From the IMG/VR virus record IMGVR_UViG_3300037264_006078, positions 1 through 31,094 of that record: a stretch of DNA of 31,094 nucleotides. One strand, written 5' to 3'. The DNA comes from a virus. The notes beneath the pieces were generated by a model. That model made no database searches. It was given only the letters and a program-made list of their open reading frames with translations, and was not told the DNA's origin. Of this stretch, positions 22,803 to 29,433 are shown piece by piece (within the stretch, counting starts at the first letter, position 1; each line of letters opens with the position of its first letter). A program made the translations under genes and the position numbers.

Positions 22803-23969
22803 CTACTCACCCGGCACGCTCGCAACCGATTGCGGAGGTACTCGATCCGACTCGGCCACGACGAGGTCGAGAGCCTTGGGCATGACGACGCACAGACGCC
22901 GCCGCTCGGCGTCCTCGATGAACAGCGGACCTGCGTCGTCCACGAAGCCCATCCGCATCTCGGACCCAGAGAACACCGAGAGACCCGATGCCAGTCGCCT
23001 AGCAGAGATCCCGACCAGACGGCTCACATCGTGCTCGGCGTGGATGAACTCGATGCCCTCCCCTGCTCGACCCTTCCAGGAGACGCACACCCAACCAGGT
23101 CGGAGTTCCAGGAGTGCGCAGTCGTCCTCGTCTCCGATGACCGAGTCGAGACGCTTCAGCGCGGCCACCAACTCCCGGGTGTCGCACCGGACATCCTGGA
23201 TCAGGTTCCTCGAGACGTGGGCCTCGTAGGGAGGGAAGTTCTCCGTGGTGATGGAGGACCGCATGGTCACCCCCGGAAGAGCCACGGAGAAGGATGTCTC
23301 GTCGGCCCCTAACTGCACGGGGCCGTCGTGACCCTTCAACACCTTGTCTAGGAAGCCCACCGTGGAGGAGGGGACCAAGACCCTGACAGGCAGGGCCTCG
23401 CAGGGTTCTACCCGGGACAAGGCCAGACACTTGCCGTCGGTCGCCACCAGACGGAGCTTGCCGTCCACGACGTGGAACAGGACCCCCTGAAGGGAGAACC
23501 TCCTGTGTCCCTCTGCCGAGGAGGCGAAGGCGACGCAGGACAAGGCACCCCGAAGAGAGCTGGCCGGAGTCTCGGCGAACTTCGGGAGGACGTAGCCCAG
23601 CGGGAGACCGAACTCCGGAGGGTTGTCTCCAGACCTGATGCCCGGGATCTTGGCCGTGCTCCCACCTCCGACGGACTCCAAGACCAGGACGTCCTTGGGG
23701 GTCAGTCGTAGGGTCAAGAGACCGCGGAAACCACGACACATCTGCGTGAACTTCGCGGCTGGGAGACCGACCCCCCCTGCTTCTACGTCCGTCACGGGAC
23801 AGGTAGTCCTGATGGACGTGGACCCCGAAGACCCGAGGACGGATGCCTCCTCCCCGCGCACGGAGATCCAGACGTCCGTCAAGGACTGCCGCGGGTCGGA
23901 CTTGGGGGACACCTGGGCCGCCGTGGAGACCGCGGCCCACAGGTCATCACCGTCGCACGCGAACCTCAC
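22803..23969 (-). CDS. dnaN: DNA polymerase III beta subunit (sliding clamp)
   Basis: 388 aa, close to the 366 aa of E. coli DnaN. GTG 23969 overlaps the upstream TGA (GTGA) and has GGAGG at 5-nt spacing, giving the N-terminus MRFACDGDDLWAAVSTAAQV, like cellular clamps. An in-frame GTG 11 codons earlier is less likely. The segments RRFSLQGVLFHVVDGKLRLV and ATDGKCLALSRVE form the family signature in the second domain, LPAAKF appears in the first, and the end VVMPK corresponds to the usual C-terminal MP motif but with ~30 extra residues after it. The clamp tethers DNA polymerase for processive synthesis. A phage-borne copy suggests its own replisome; no polymerase is in the window. Confidence 0.9.
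   Translation of the reverse strand: MRFACDGDDLWAAVSTAAQVSPKSDPRQSLTDVWISVRGEEASVLGSSGSTSIRTTCPVTDVEAGGVGLPAAKFTQMCRGFRGLLTLRLTPKDVLVLESVGGGSTAKIPGIRSGDNPPEFGLPLGYVLPKFAETPASSLRGALSCVAFASSAEGHRRFSLQGVLFHVVDGKLRLVATDGKCLALSRVEPCEALPVRVLVPSSTVGFLDKVLKGHDGPVQLGADETSFSVALPGVTMRSSITTENFPPYEAHVSRNLIQDVRCDTRELVAALKRLDSVIGDEDDCALLELRPGWVCVSWKGRAGEGIEFIHAEHDVSRLVGISARRLASGLSVFSGSEMRMGFVDDAGPLFIEDAERRRLCVVMPKALDLVVAESDRVPPQSVASVPGE
22821..22834. repeat. Palindromic motif CGCAACCGATTGCG at clamp 3' end
   Basis: Stem CGCAA/TTGCG around CCGA, within the last codons of the clamp gene and 15 bp from its stop. It matches the core of the inverted repeats at 10535 and 14040. Confidence 0.6.
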
Positions 23970-24280
23970 GCCGACCTCCCCCGCTCGCGCTTGTGACCCC
24001 ACGGCGAGAGCCCCTTCGCCACGTTCGACTCGAAGCGAGCTACCCTCTCCTCTCGAGCCTCGAGATCATCACCTTGTAGGTAGACGTAGAGTCGGAGGAA
24101 GAACTTGTACAGCGTCGTCTCGTCGTGACGAATGAACTCTCTCTTCTTCCATCTGAAGATACAGCGCTTGTCGAGGTCGATGACCTTGGCCAGGGACTCC
24201 ACCCCACCCGCCTTTACCAGAGCTTCGGCCAACATCGCCTCGATGTTGACCAAGTCCAGATCATCTCGGTAGCGCCTCAC
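23966..24280 (-). CDS. Small helix-turn-helix-like protein
   Basis: 104 aa. Residues ~16-48 (LAEALVKAGGVESLAKVIDL then DKRCIFRWKKREFI) fit a helix-turn-helix: a short helix, a turn after GGV, and a recognition-like helix CIFRWKK similar to Cro/YdaS-type regulators. The rest is helical and charged (VYLQGDDLEAREERVARFES). It overlaps the clamp and the glycosylase-like gene by 4 nt each (GTGA), so the three are translationally coupled. It might be a DNA-binding regulator of the cassette or a clamp partner. The HTH call is by eye and moderate. Confidence 0.68.
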   Translation of the reverse strand: MRRYRDDLDLVNIEAMLAEALVKAGGVESLAKVIDLDKRCIFRWKKREFIRHDETTLYKFFLRLYVYLQGDDLEAREERVARFESNVAKGLSPWGHKRERGRSA

Positions 24281-24774
24281 ACCACCTGCCCCCCTCTAGC
24301 CACGGCAGCCACGTCCGACCAGAAGGATCGCGCCCTGGACCTGTTCTCCTCGTCGTTCCACCACCTGCTGATCCTCGAAGGATGGGGGGCCACACGAGTC
24401 CTCCAAGGGAGAGCAGGGATCTCCGCGAACCAAAGCACCCGAGGTCGCCCGAAGGCTCGCTCCACTCGTCTGCCCAGCAGGACCACGAGGTCTACCTTCA
24501 ACTGTAGACCCCTGTCGATCAGCCTTCCAGCACTCTCCGCGGCTGCTCGCGCGTCGAACAGGTCACCTCTCCCCGAAGGAGCCCTGCCTGGCCACGACTC
24601 CAGCAGGTTCGTGCGACGGAAGAGTCGCGCCCACTCGCCGGGGAAGCCGACACCAGCTAGGTCGGCCAGGGCGGGACTCATCAGGCTCAGGTGTAGCTGC
24701 TGAGATGTGTGGAGTTCCCTGCTGGGGGCCTCCCCCACCAACAAGACCTTGGCCAAGGGCGGACCGTAGATCAC
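24277..24774 (-). CDS. Uracil-DNA-glycosylase-like superfamily protein
   Basis: 165 aa from GTG 24774, which overlaps the methyltransferase stop (GTGA). Residues 10-18 (VLLVGEAPS) resemble UDG motif A (GEAPG). KVDLVVLLGRRVERAFG forms the middle strand-helix, and PHPSRISRWWND (130-141) resembles the HPS motif B plus a WWN segment seen in a phage subgroup. True UDGs remove uracil from DNA. Here the catalytic acid after motif A is not obvious (GEAPSREL), so activity on uracil is uncertain and the protein could act on another base or only bind DNA. It stands between a methyltransferase and the clamp, fitting a DNA repair or modification role. A longer start at 24834 would overlap the upstream gene by 64 nt. 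Confidence 0.72.
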   Translation of the reverse strand: MIYGPPLAKVLLVGEAPSRELHTSQQLHLSLMSPALADLAGVGFPGEWARLFRRTNLLESWPGRAPSGRGDLFDARAAAESAGRLIDRGLQLKVDLVVLLGRRVERAFGRPRVLWFAEIPALPWRTRVAPHPSRISRWWNDEENRSRARSFWSDVAAVARGGQVV

Positions 24775-25670
24775 CCGGTGATGTTCCGCCGCGAGATCTC
24801 GACCCACTCGGGATCCAGCTCGAAGGCTACGCATCGTCTACCCAACACCCCGCACGCCGCGAAGACTGGCCCCGAACCCGAAAAGGGATCCAGCACGACC
24901 GCACCCGGGTCGCTCCAGATTCGTAGCATCTCCTCGAACATGGCCCGAGGCTTCATGGCCTGATGTCGACGAGTCCCCTTCGGGACCTGGGGGACAGGGT
25001 AAGAGAAGATGAGGTCCTCGTAGGGCTTGTCCTTGCTCTTGTTGAAGACCCAAGGAGCACCCTTCTTCACCGCCCAGACGCCATCCTCGCAGCGCTGCAC
25101 GGAAGATCGCTCGATGTTGCGCGGGAAGGGGTTCTGTTTTTCGTAGTGGAACCGGCGCTTGGGTTCACACCCGAGGCTATCCAGAACTCGAGCGATGGAG
25201 CCGAGGTTCTTCCAGTCGTTGAAGATGGCGATGTTGGCTCCCCTCTTGAGCTTGGGCACGACGAGCCTCAGCCATCTCTCCTGGTCGAACCCGCCGTCCC
25301 AGGAGAACTCGATCCCCGCCCGCCCGATGGTGTGGAAGTTGTTCTTCCTGGTGACGTTGTAGGGGGGATCCGTCAGCAGCAGGTCAACCGACTCATCGGG
25401 GAGCAATCGAATGAGGTCCAGAGCATCTCCGCAGTAGACACCGGTTTCCAGCGTGGAGATACGAAGGTGGTCGTCCGGAAGAGCCGAATCCCAAAAGACG
25501 GAGTCCTTGGGAGTCGCTACCCCAGAGGATTCAGGGTGGGCACCTTCGAAGCGCACGAAGACGAGCTGCGAAGATGGAGAGATGGATGTGATGACACCCC
25601 ACTCCCGGTTCCCGACACCATCCACGTACACGACACGACGGCCGACGTCCCCTGGACCAGGTTCGATCAC
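24771..25670 (-). CDS. Site-specific DNA methyltransferase, beta class (adenine N6 type)
   Basis: 299 aa from GTG 25670 with GGAGG 4 nt upstream. The catalytic motif DPPY (101-104, in LLLTDPPYNVTRKNN) precedes the AdoMet motif DPFSGSG (261-267) and CVAFELDPEW, the beta-class order typical of N6-adenine methyltransferases. Residues ~1-62 (GDVGRRVVYVDGVGNREWGV, QLVFVRFEG) look like a small SH3/KOW-type barrel placed before the catalytic domain, uncommon for these enzymes and perhaps a DNA- or protein-binding module. Modification would protect phage DNA from restriction or regulate expression. No cognate nuclease is present, so it is a solitary methyltransferase. Confidence 0.9.
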   Translation of the reverse strand: MIEPGPGDVGRRVVYVDGVGNREWGVITSISPSSQLVFVRFEGAHPESSGVATPKDSVFWDSALPDDHLRISTLETGVYCGDALDLIRLLPDESVDLLLTDPPYNVTRKNNFHTIGRAGIEFSWDGGFDQERWLRLVVPKLKRGANIAIFNDWKNLGSIARVLDSLGCEPKRRFHYEKQNPFPRNIERSSVQRCEDGVWAVKKGAPWVFNKSKDKPYEDLIFSYPVPQVPKGTRRHQAMKPRAMFEEMLRIWSDPGAVVLDPFSGSGPVFAACGVLGRRCVAFELDPEWVEISRRNITG

Positions 25671-25725
25671 ACACCCTCCGGGACAGGAGGATCGCACGCA
25701 GAGGGTGTCACATCAACCAGACCCG

Positions 25726-26064
25726 TCAAGGCAAGATCAGGCGTCCTCTGTGGTCGATGGTGGCTACGACCCAGGAGGAGGCCCCCCTCTCGACGGCGAG
25801 GCTCCCTACAGACCTGATAAGGAGACCCCGCATCCGAGTGAGGGCGTCGTCGACGGCCGCCACGTCGCCCTTCACGACCCTGACCTGTGGAGAGATGACC
25901 GCGGACGAGACCAGGAGGCCGGGCACGAGGATGGGTGGATCCGCCCCATCCCCCTCCGGGCAGTCCCCCACGAGGGTAGCCCAGGTCGTGTCGACCTGGC
26001 CCGCCGCACCGCAGCTCAGACAGAGGAGGCGCCCCCCACGTCTTCGCCACCGATGGCCAGGCAT
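25726..26064 (-). CDS. First gene of leftward operon, unknown 112-aa protein
   Basis: ATG with GGAGG at 6-7-nt spacing, directly below the divergent promoter region. The basic N-terminus (PGHRWRRRGGRLLCLSCGAA) holds a single CxxC (C15, C18). A hydrophobic middle (ADPPILVPGLLVSSAVISPQ) and a C-terminal domain (DDALTRMRGLLIRSVGSLAV, SSWVVATIDHRGRLILP) follow. No family is recognised. One CxxC is not enough for a zinc site unless it dimerises or uses C34. Being promoter-proximal, it could regulate the modification cassette; this is inference. Confidence 0.7.
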   Translation of the reverse strand: MPGHRWRRRGGRLLCLSCGAAGQVDTTWATLVGDCPEGDGADPPILVPGLLVSSAVISPQVRVVKGDVAAVDDALTRMRGLLIRSVGSLAVERGASSWVVATIDHRGRLILP

Positions 26065-26081
26065 CGAGCACCTCCGGCCGG

Positions 26082-26111
26082 ACTCTACCCCTTCGAGCCA
26101 GTTCGGATCAA
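26082..26111 (-). promoter_or_regulatory. Candidate leftward sigma70-like promoter
   Basis: On the minus strand TTGATC (26111-26106) is separated by 18 bp from TAGAGT (26087-26082), each matching 4 of 6 consensus bases. Transcription would begin about 10 bp before the ATG at 26064. The -35 lies inside the first direct repeat. Moderate to weak by sequence; supported by the divergent gene arrangement. Confidence 0.4.
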
Positions 26112-26131
26112 GTTCCGAGCCGGATCAGGTT
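26104..26131 (+). repeat. Two 11-bp direct repeats CGGATCARGTT, 17-bp period
   Basis: CGGATCAAGTT (26104-26114) and CGGATCAGGTT (26121-26131) differ at one base. They sit exactly between the divergent genes and overlap both candidate -35 boxes, so they are good candidates for operator sites controlling both directions. Confidence 0.6.
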
Positions 26132-26158
26132 GACCTGAGAGGGCTCGAGGAGCATCAT
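26130..26158 (+). promoter_or_regulatory. Candidate rightward sigma70-like promoter
   Basis: TTGACC (26130-26135, 5 of 6 consensus) and CATCAT (26153-26158, 4 of 6) are 17 bp apart. The predicted start near 26165 leaves room for the GGAGGAG ribosome binding site of the gene at 26180. The -35 overlaps the second direct repeat. Confidence 0.45.
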
Positions 26159-26179
26159 GCTTCGAGCGGAGGAGACGAC

Positions 26180-26560
26180 GTGTTCAAGGTCCCAGAGGAA
26201 AATCGAGTCTCAGGTCCCTACGGACCAGCGATGGACGTCGCCGTCATCGGCACCAACTGCGGATGCTTCGGCTTCACGTCCTGTGTTCCGGGCCGAGCCC
26301 TACGCTGCATCGCAGCCGAGGGCTTCGGTTGGGAGCACGTATCCGTCTCGGTCCTGCGAGGCAAGAAGACGGCGATGCCTACCTGGGAGGAGATGTCCCA
26401 AGTCAAGCAAGCCTTCTGGAGCGACGAAGACGTGGTCGTCCAGTTCCACCCCAAGAAGTCCGAGTACGTGAACCACCACCCTCACGTCCTGCACCTGTGG
26501 CGACCAGTCGGGGTGGACATCCCGACGCCTCCTCCGATGATGGTGGGCCCGACGACGTGA
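26180..26560 (+). CDS. DUF7694-like phage protein
   Basis: 126 aa, GTG with AGGAG 5 nt upstream. A much longer in-frame extension to the left exists but has no ribosome binding site and would run through the promoter. Residues ~45-100 (GWEHVSVSVLRGKKTAMPTW, EEMSQVKQAFWSDEDVVVQF, HPKKSEYVNHHPHVLHLW) follow the pattern of a small domain common in phages and annotated as DUF7694. Its function is not established. Conserved Trp and His residues suggest a binding pocket. It is the first gene of the rightward operon and its stop overlaps the next start (GTGA). Confidence 0.82.
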   Translation: MFKVPEENRVSGPYGPAMDVAVIGTNCGCFGFTSCVPGRALRCIAAEGFGWEHVSVSVLRGKKTAMPTWEEMSQVKQAFWSDEDVVVQFHPKKSEYVNHHPHVLHLWRPVGVDIPTPPPMMVGPTT

Positions 26561-26841
26561 AGCGCTGGAAGATGGGCATCGTCGGGACCCACGTCGACAG
26601 CCTGACCGACCGCGACGAGAGCGACCTAGAACTCAGAGAAGACGCCGAGACATTCTACGCAGCCACCGCGGAGGACGCCGTGCTCGAGTTCGTCGCGTGC
26701 CGGTGGGACGAGATGGGAGGCCCGATGGAGATGGAAGTCCTGGCCAAGGACGTGATGACAGGGGAGTGGACCTCCTGGAACGTTACCGTGGAGATGTGCC
26801 CCGAGTTCTTCGTCACGAAGGTAGAAACCGATGACGAGTGA
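26557..26841 (+). CDS. Small acidic protein, unknown
   Basis: 94 aa, starting MKRWKMGIVGTHVDSLTDRD and strongly acidic overall (SDLELREDAETFYAATAEDA, ending KVETDDE). The order is strand, loop, helix (AEDAVLEFVACRWDEMG), then strands. GTGA overlap with the DUF7694-like gene implies coupled translation. No family is recognised. Small acidic early phage proteins often mimic DNA or bind host enzymes; here that is speculation. Confidence 0.75.
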   Translation: MKRWKMGIVGTHVDSLTDRDESDLELREDAETFYAATAEDAVLEFVACRWDEMGGPMEMEVLAKDVMTGEWTSWNVTVEMCPEFFVTKVETDDE

Positions 26842-27175
26842 CTCGGGGAAGACCTGTGGCTACTGCAAAGAACCCGCGACCACGGCCCTCCCCTTCCGGG
26901 ACAGGACCAAGGACGTGTGCGCGCGATGCCACCGCCGGAGCATCAACGGCATCAGGAACCTAACCGTCGTCTCCGGCGAACCATTCGACTGGGAGGTCGG
27001 TAAGGAGATGACGAACCGCGTCATCAGGTCGGATGGATCGGTCAACTGGGGAGCAGCGATGGCGGCCGATCCCGGCTGCGTGTCCTGCCCAGCGTGCGGA
27101 GTACACCACTGGCGGGAAGGGGACGTGGTACGTTGCTCCATGCCCGACTGCCTCCACGAGTGGCGGTTGGAGTAG
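26831..27175 (+). CDS. Double zinc-binding protein, unknown
   Basis: 114 aa, ATG overlapping the previous gene by 11 nt, AAGG 9 nt upstream. The first Cys set is C9/C12 and C30/C33 (CGYC...CARC, zinc-ribbon or treble-clef spacing, like HNH-associated or ClpX-type fingers). The second is C86/C89 and C102/C107 (CPAC, then VVRCSMPDCLHEWRLE), a typical short zinc ribbon. No catalytic His/Asn pattern of a nuclease is evident. It may bind nucleic acid or host transcription proteins. Confidence 0.78.
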   Translation: MTSDSGKTCGYCKEPATTALPFRDRTKDVCARCHRRSINGIRNLTVVSGEPFDWEVGKEMTNRVIRSDGSVNWGAAMAADPGCVSCPACGVHHWREGDVVRCSMPDCLHEWRLE

Positions 27176-27184
27176 GAGCCTTCC

Positions 27185-27493
27185 ATGTTGGCCTCGATGG
27201 ACCTCAGCACCTTCCTCCTCCTCACGACCTTCTCCTTCGTGGCCCTGCTGCTCATCGTGCGAACACTGTGTACCCTCAGAGCCCACGACCTGCTCGTCAC
27301 TTGCTTGCTCGAGGTGAGGATCATCTACTCGGTGGACAGCACGACGGTCGTGCAGGCTCAAGACAGAGCGGCCCAGGAAGATGATGAGACCAGGGTCGAG
27401 GTAACGACCACGTCGTGCTCGGTGACGAACATGCAGTCGGACCACGTGGAAGAGCGAGTCTTCTACGTCTTGCCTGGTTCGAGAGAGACCTAG
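27185..27493 (+). CDS. Small single-pass membrane protein
   Basis: 102 aa, ATG with AGGAG 6 nt upstream. One hydrophobic segment (residues ~7-27, LSTFLLLTTFSFVALLLIV) is followed by a short basic loop (RTLCTLRAH) and a mostly polar domain of ~65 residues (VDSTTVVQAQDRAAQEDDET, EERVFYVLPGSRET). Membrane insertion is likely, with the larger part on one side. Early phage membrane proteins often act in exclusion or inhibition of host functions, but nothing specific is seen. An alternative start is Met5. Confidence 0.75.
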   Translation: MLASMDLSTFLLLTTFSFVALLLIVRTLCTLRAHDLLVTCLLEVRIIYSVDSTTVVQAQDRAAQEDDETRVEVTTTSCSVTNMQSDHVEERVFYVLPGSRET

Positions 27494-27817
27494 ATGACGC
27501 TCTACTTCGAGGGCCACGTCCTGGTCCGACTGAACCCCGAATTCGTACACGACACGTGCGCACTAGAACTAGCTCAGAACTTGGGTTGGTGGGCGTCCCG
27601 ACTCGAGGATGACCTAGGACCTGACGAGACCGACCAAGCAGGGGACGTCATCCTCACGACACGGAGGAGTTCACAGGAAGTCCTCCTCGAGAGGATCCGT
27701 AATCTGGTCGAGGGGATCGCCCCTCTCAGAGTACGGATCCTTCGATACAAGGTAGAGGTCGCGACGGTCGACTCCAACATCGAGGACGTCCTCGATCTCC
27801 TGAGGTCCGAACCGTGA
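27494..27817 (+). CDS. Unknown 107-aa protein
   Basis: The ATG follows directly on the previous TAG (TAGATG), so translation is probably coupled. The sequence is a soluble alpha/beta mixture (TLYFEGHVLVRLNPEF, LAQNLGWWASRLEDDL, SSQEVLLERIRNLVEGIAPL, RILRYKVEVATVDSN). No cysteine cluster, membrane segment or known motif. It overlaps the next gene by 4 nt. Confidence 0.72.
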   Translation: MTLYFEGHVLVRLNPEFVHDTCALELAQNLGWWASRLEDDLGPDETDQAGDVILTTRRSSQEVLLERIRNLVEGIAPLRVRILRYKVEVATVDSNIEDVLDLLRSEP

Positions 27818-28029
27818 GCGAGACCAAGCGACACGTCCCGATCGTCACCGTCCGTGAGGTGACCAAGAGGACCTTCTGGGCAATCGACGTGACCTACTCG
27901 AAGGAGAAGGTAATGGTGTGGTCGTCCAGGTCCCGGGACGACGTGCTGGCCGTGAAAGAGTTCCTGACCTATAACCCTCGAGTGGCTTTGGCGGCGTGGC
28001 AGGAGCGTGGCAGAGGTCGGGCGTGCTGA
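27814..28029 (+). CDS. Unknown 71-aa protein
   Basis: GTGA overlap with the preceding gene. A beta-hairpin-like N-terminus (HVPIVTVREVTKRTFWAIDV, KEKVMVWSS) and a helix (RDDVLAVKEFLTYNPRVALA) end in a basic tail. No family is recognised. It overlaps the start of the winged-helix gene by 7 nt, so the genes are tightly packed. Confidence 0.7.
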   Translation: MSETKRHVPIVTVREVTKRTFWAIDVTYSKEKVMVWSSRSRDDVLAVKEFLTYNPRVALAAWQERGRGRAC

Positions 28030-28442
28030 ACCCTGTGGGCGAGCAGCGGACAGAACGAACCGCGTGCGAGGAGAAGGGGTGTCGCCGCAGCACACGCAAC
28101 GGTAAGCCCTTCTGCTCGGACCACGTGGAGAAGCTGCCATACGCCACGAACCTCGTGGATCAACTCAAGGCTCAGGAGGTCGAGATCGAGGAGGTCCGAG
28201 TGCGGGGGAGTCGAGTCGTGGACGTGGAGGGGCTCACGAGCCAGGAGATCCTCTCCTGGCTACGAGCGCACGGGGCTCGTACCGTCCCTCGGCTAGCTCG
28301 AGAGATCCAGGTAGACGTAAACATCTTAGGGTTCTACGTGACGGCGTTAGCAGAGAGCGGACTCGTCCAACTGGTGAAGACGGAACGGCGGGGGCCGATC
28401 GTCCGCATACCACCCCCCGAAGACAGGAACGTGTCGCGATGA
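28023..28442 (+). CDS. Putative winged-helix regulator with Cys cluster
   Basis: 139 aa from GTG 28023 (GAGG, 6-nt spacing). An N-terminal cluster C15, C20, C31, H34 (ACEEKGCRRSTRNGKPFCSDHV) may bind one zinc. Residues ~70-128 (LTSQEILSWLRAHGARTVPR, LAREIQVDVNILGFYVTALA, SGLVQLVKTERRGPIVRI) have the helix-helix-helix-wing plan of winged-helix DNA-binding domains. It is the best regulator candidate in the rightward operon and could act at the direct repeats near 26104 or at the GCAACCNNTTGC sites; both are inferences. Confidence 0.75.
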   Translation: MLNPVGEQRTERTACEEKGCRRSTRNGKPFCSDHVEKLPYATNLVDQLKAQEVEIEEVRVRGSRVVDVEGLTSQEILSWLRAHGARTVPRLAREIQVDVNILGFYVTALAESGLVQLVKTERRGPIVRIPPPEDRNVSR

Positions 28443-28789
28443 TGGATCAACTGTCCGTCAAGGACCTGGTTCACCTGGGGGGCGAGATCCACAGGTCCAA
28501 CCTGAGTCCGGCGTCCAAGCTCGCCCTCTTGACGATTTTGGGGCAGGCCAAGGTCTTGGCCACAAGACCTGTAACTACCCAGAAGTCCTCTACGCCTCGG
28601 CCTCCACGACCGAAGAAGGTAAAGACTCCATCGACTTCGACCCCGACCCGAGGGTGGGCAGTGGTCAGGTCAGGTCTGGATCGCCCTCGAGTAGTACAGG
28701 TGGAAGACCCCTTCAACATCGATAAGGTCTACCACACCAGAGAAGAGGCTCGCGGGGCAGCTAGACTGTGTCGAAGAGGAACACGATGA
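28439..28789 (+). CDS. Unknown basic protein with Pro/Ser/Thr-rich linker
   Basis: 116 aa, ATGA overlap. Residues 1-38 are helical (QLSVKDLVHLGGEIHRSNLS, KLALLTILGQAKVL). Residues ~40-72 are a Pro/Lys/Ser/Thr-rich linker (TPRPPRPKKVKTPSTSTPTR). The C-terminus (VVQVEDPFNIDKVYHTREEA then RGAARLCRRGTR) looks like a small folded unit resembling a 'GRTYHTREEAEAA' type helix. No function is assigned. Confidence 0.7.
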   Translation: MMDQLSVKDLVHLGGEIHRSNLSPASKLALLTILGQAKVLATRPVTTQKSSTPRPPRPKKVKTPSTSTPTRGWAVVRSGLDRPRVVQVEDPFNIDKVYHTREEARGAARLCRRGTR

Positions 28790-28824
28790 GCAAGATCTAC
28801 TTCCACGCCCCGCACACTTGGTGA
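28786..28824 (+). CDS. 12-codon mini-ORF between genes
   Basis: ATG 28786 overlaps the previous stop (ATGA) and is preceded by AGAGG with good spacing. It encodes MSKIYFHAPHTW then TGA, 7 nt before the next ATG, whose GAGG lies across the mini-ORF stop. It may be a leader peptide that couples translation, a truncated gene remnant, or noise. Too short to judge from sequence. Confidence 0.35.
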   Translation: MSKIYFHAPHTW

Positions 28825-28831
28825 GGACGAC

Positions 28832-29431
28832 ATGATCGGAAGGGAGGGTGTCTGCTACATGTGCGGGAAGGGGGCGGCTCTCAGTTGCACGGGGATCTGC
28901 TCCAGGTGCAGCGGGTCGCTCAACGTCATCGATCGAGAGCAGGATAGACGAACACGTCTCGGAGATCCGCCGGGAGGATCTGGAACCGAGGGCATCTGCA
29001 ACGTATGTCACTGTCAAGGTCTCCTGCTCAGTGGGTTCATCTGCACCGAGTGCGCGGTGAGGAGGGATCACGAAGATGAAGTGAGACGAGGGCGGAAGGT
29101 TCTAAGAGTGGACACGGTAGTCGGAGTCTCGGGTAGCCCCAGAGCCACAATCGGATCTCCGGACTTCCTCGAGCAGGTAGCCGGGGTCGCCGAGCACCAA
29201 GCAGGACCAGCAGGTAGCCTCTCGCGTCGACTCATCGTCCTCCTAAGTCTGCACCTGGGACTCGGATTAGTGACGGGAGCGTCGGAAATAGAAGCCCTAC
29301 AGTACCTGAGAGATCAGAAGCTCATCGAACCCCGCGTCGGGGACGACATGCAGACGGTGTCATGGATGGTCTCCGAGAAGGGGAGCAAGAAGCTGCATGA
29401 GATGAGCCTCATCTGGCTTGCATTGGAGTAG
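28832..29431 (+). CDS. Cys-rich zinc protein with helical C-terminus
   Basis: 199 aa, ATG with GAGG 5 nt upstream. The cysteines fall in two groups, C8/C11 with C23/C26 (CYMCGKG...CSRC) and C56/C59 with C71/C74 (CNVCHCQG...CTEC), spaced 12-15 residues apart, so probably two small zinc knuckles or ribbons. Residues ~130-199 (SLSRRLIVLLSLHLGLGLVT, EIEALQYLRDQKLIEPRVGD, VSWMVSEKGSKKLHEMSLIW) look like a winged-helix-type fold. A nucleic-acid-binding role is plausible; no family is recognised. Confidence 0.76.
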   Translation: MIGREGVCYMCGKGAALSCTGICSRCSGSLNVIDREQDRRTRLGDPPGGSGTEGICNVCHCQGLLLSGFICTECAVRRDHEDEVRRGRKVLRVDTVVGVSGSPRATIGSPDFLEQVAGVAEHQAGPAGSLSRRLIVLLSLHLGLGLVTGASEIEALQYLRDQKLIEPRVGDDMQTVSWMVSEKGSKKLHEMSLIWLALE

Positions 29432-29433
29432 AG

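Noticed and set aside
22999-23940. 313-codon minus-strand frame within the clamp gene
   Set aside because: An alternate-frame shadow; the clamp frame has clear family motifs.
25667-26071. 134-codon minus-strand frame overlapping the 112-aa gene
   Set aside because: Arg/Gly-rich shadow. The alternative frame has a GGAGG-supported ATG and more protein-like sequence.
25757-26179. Long left extension of the DUF7694-like gene
   Set aside because: It runs antisense to the 112-aa gene and through the divergent promoter region. The GTG at 26180 has a strong Shine-Dalgarno.
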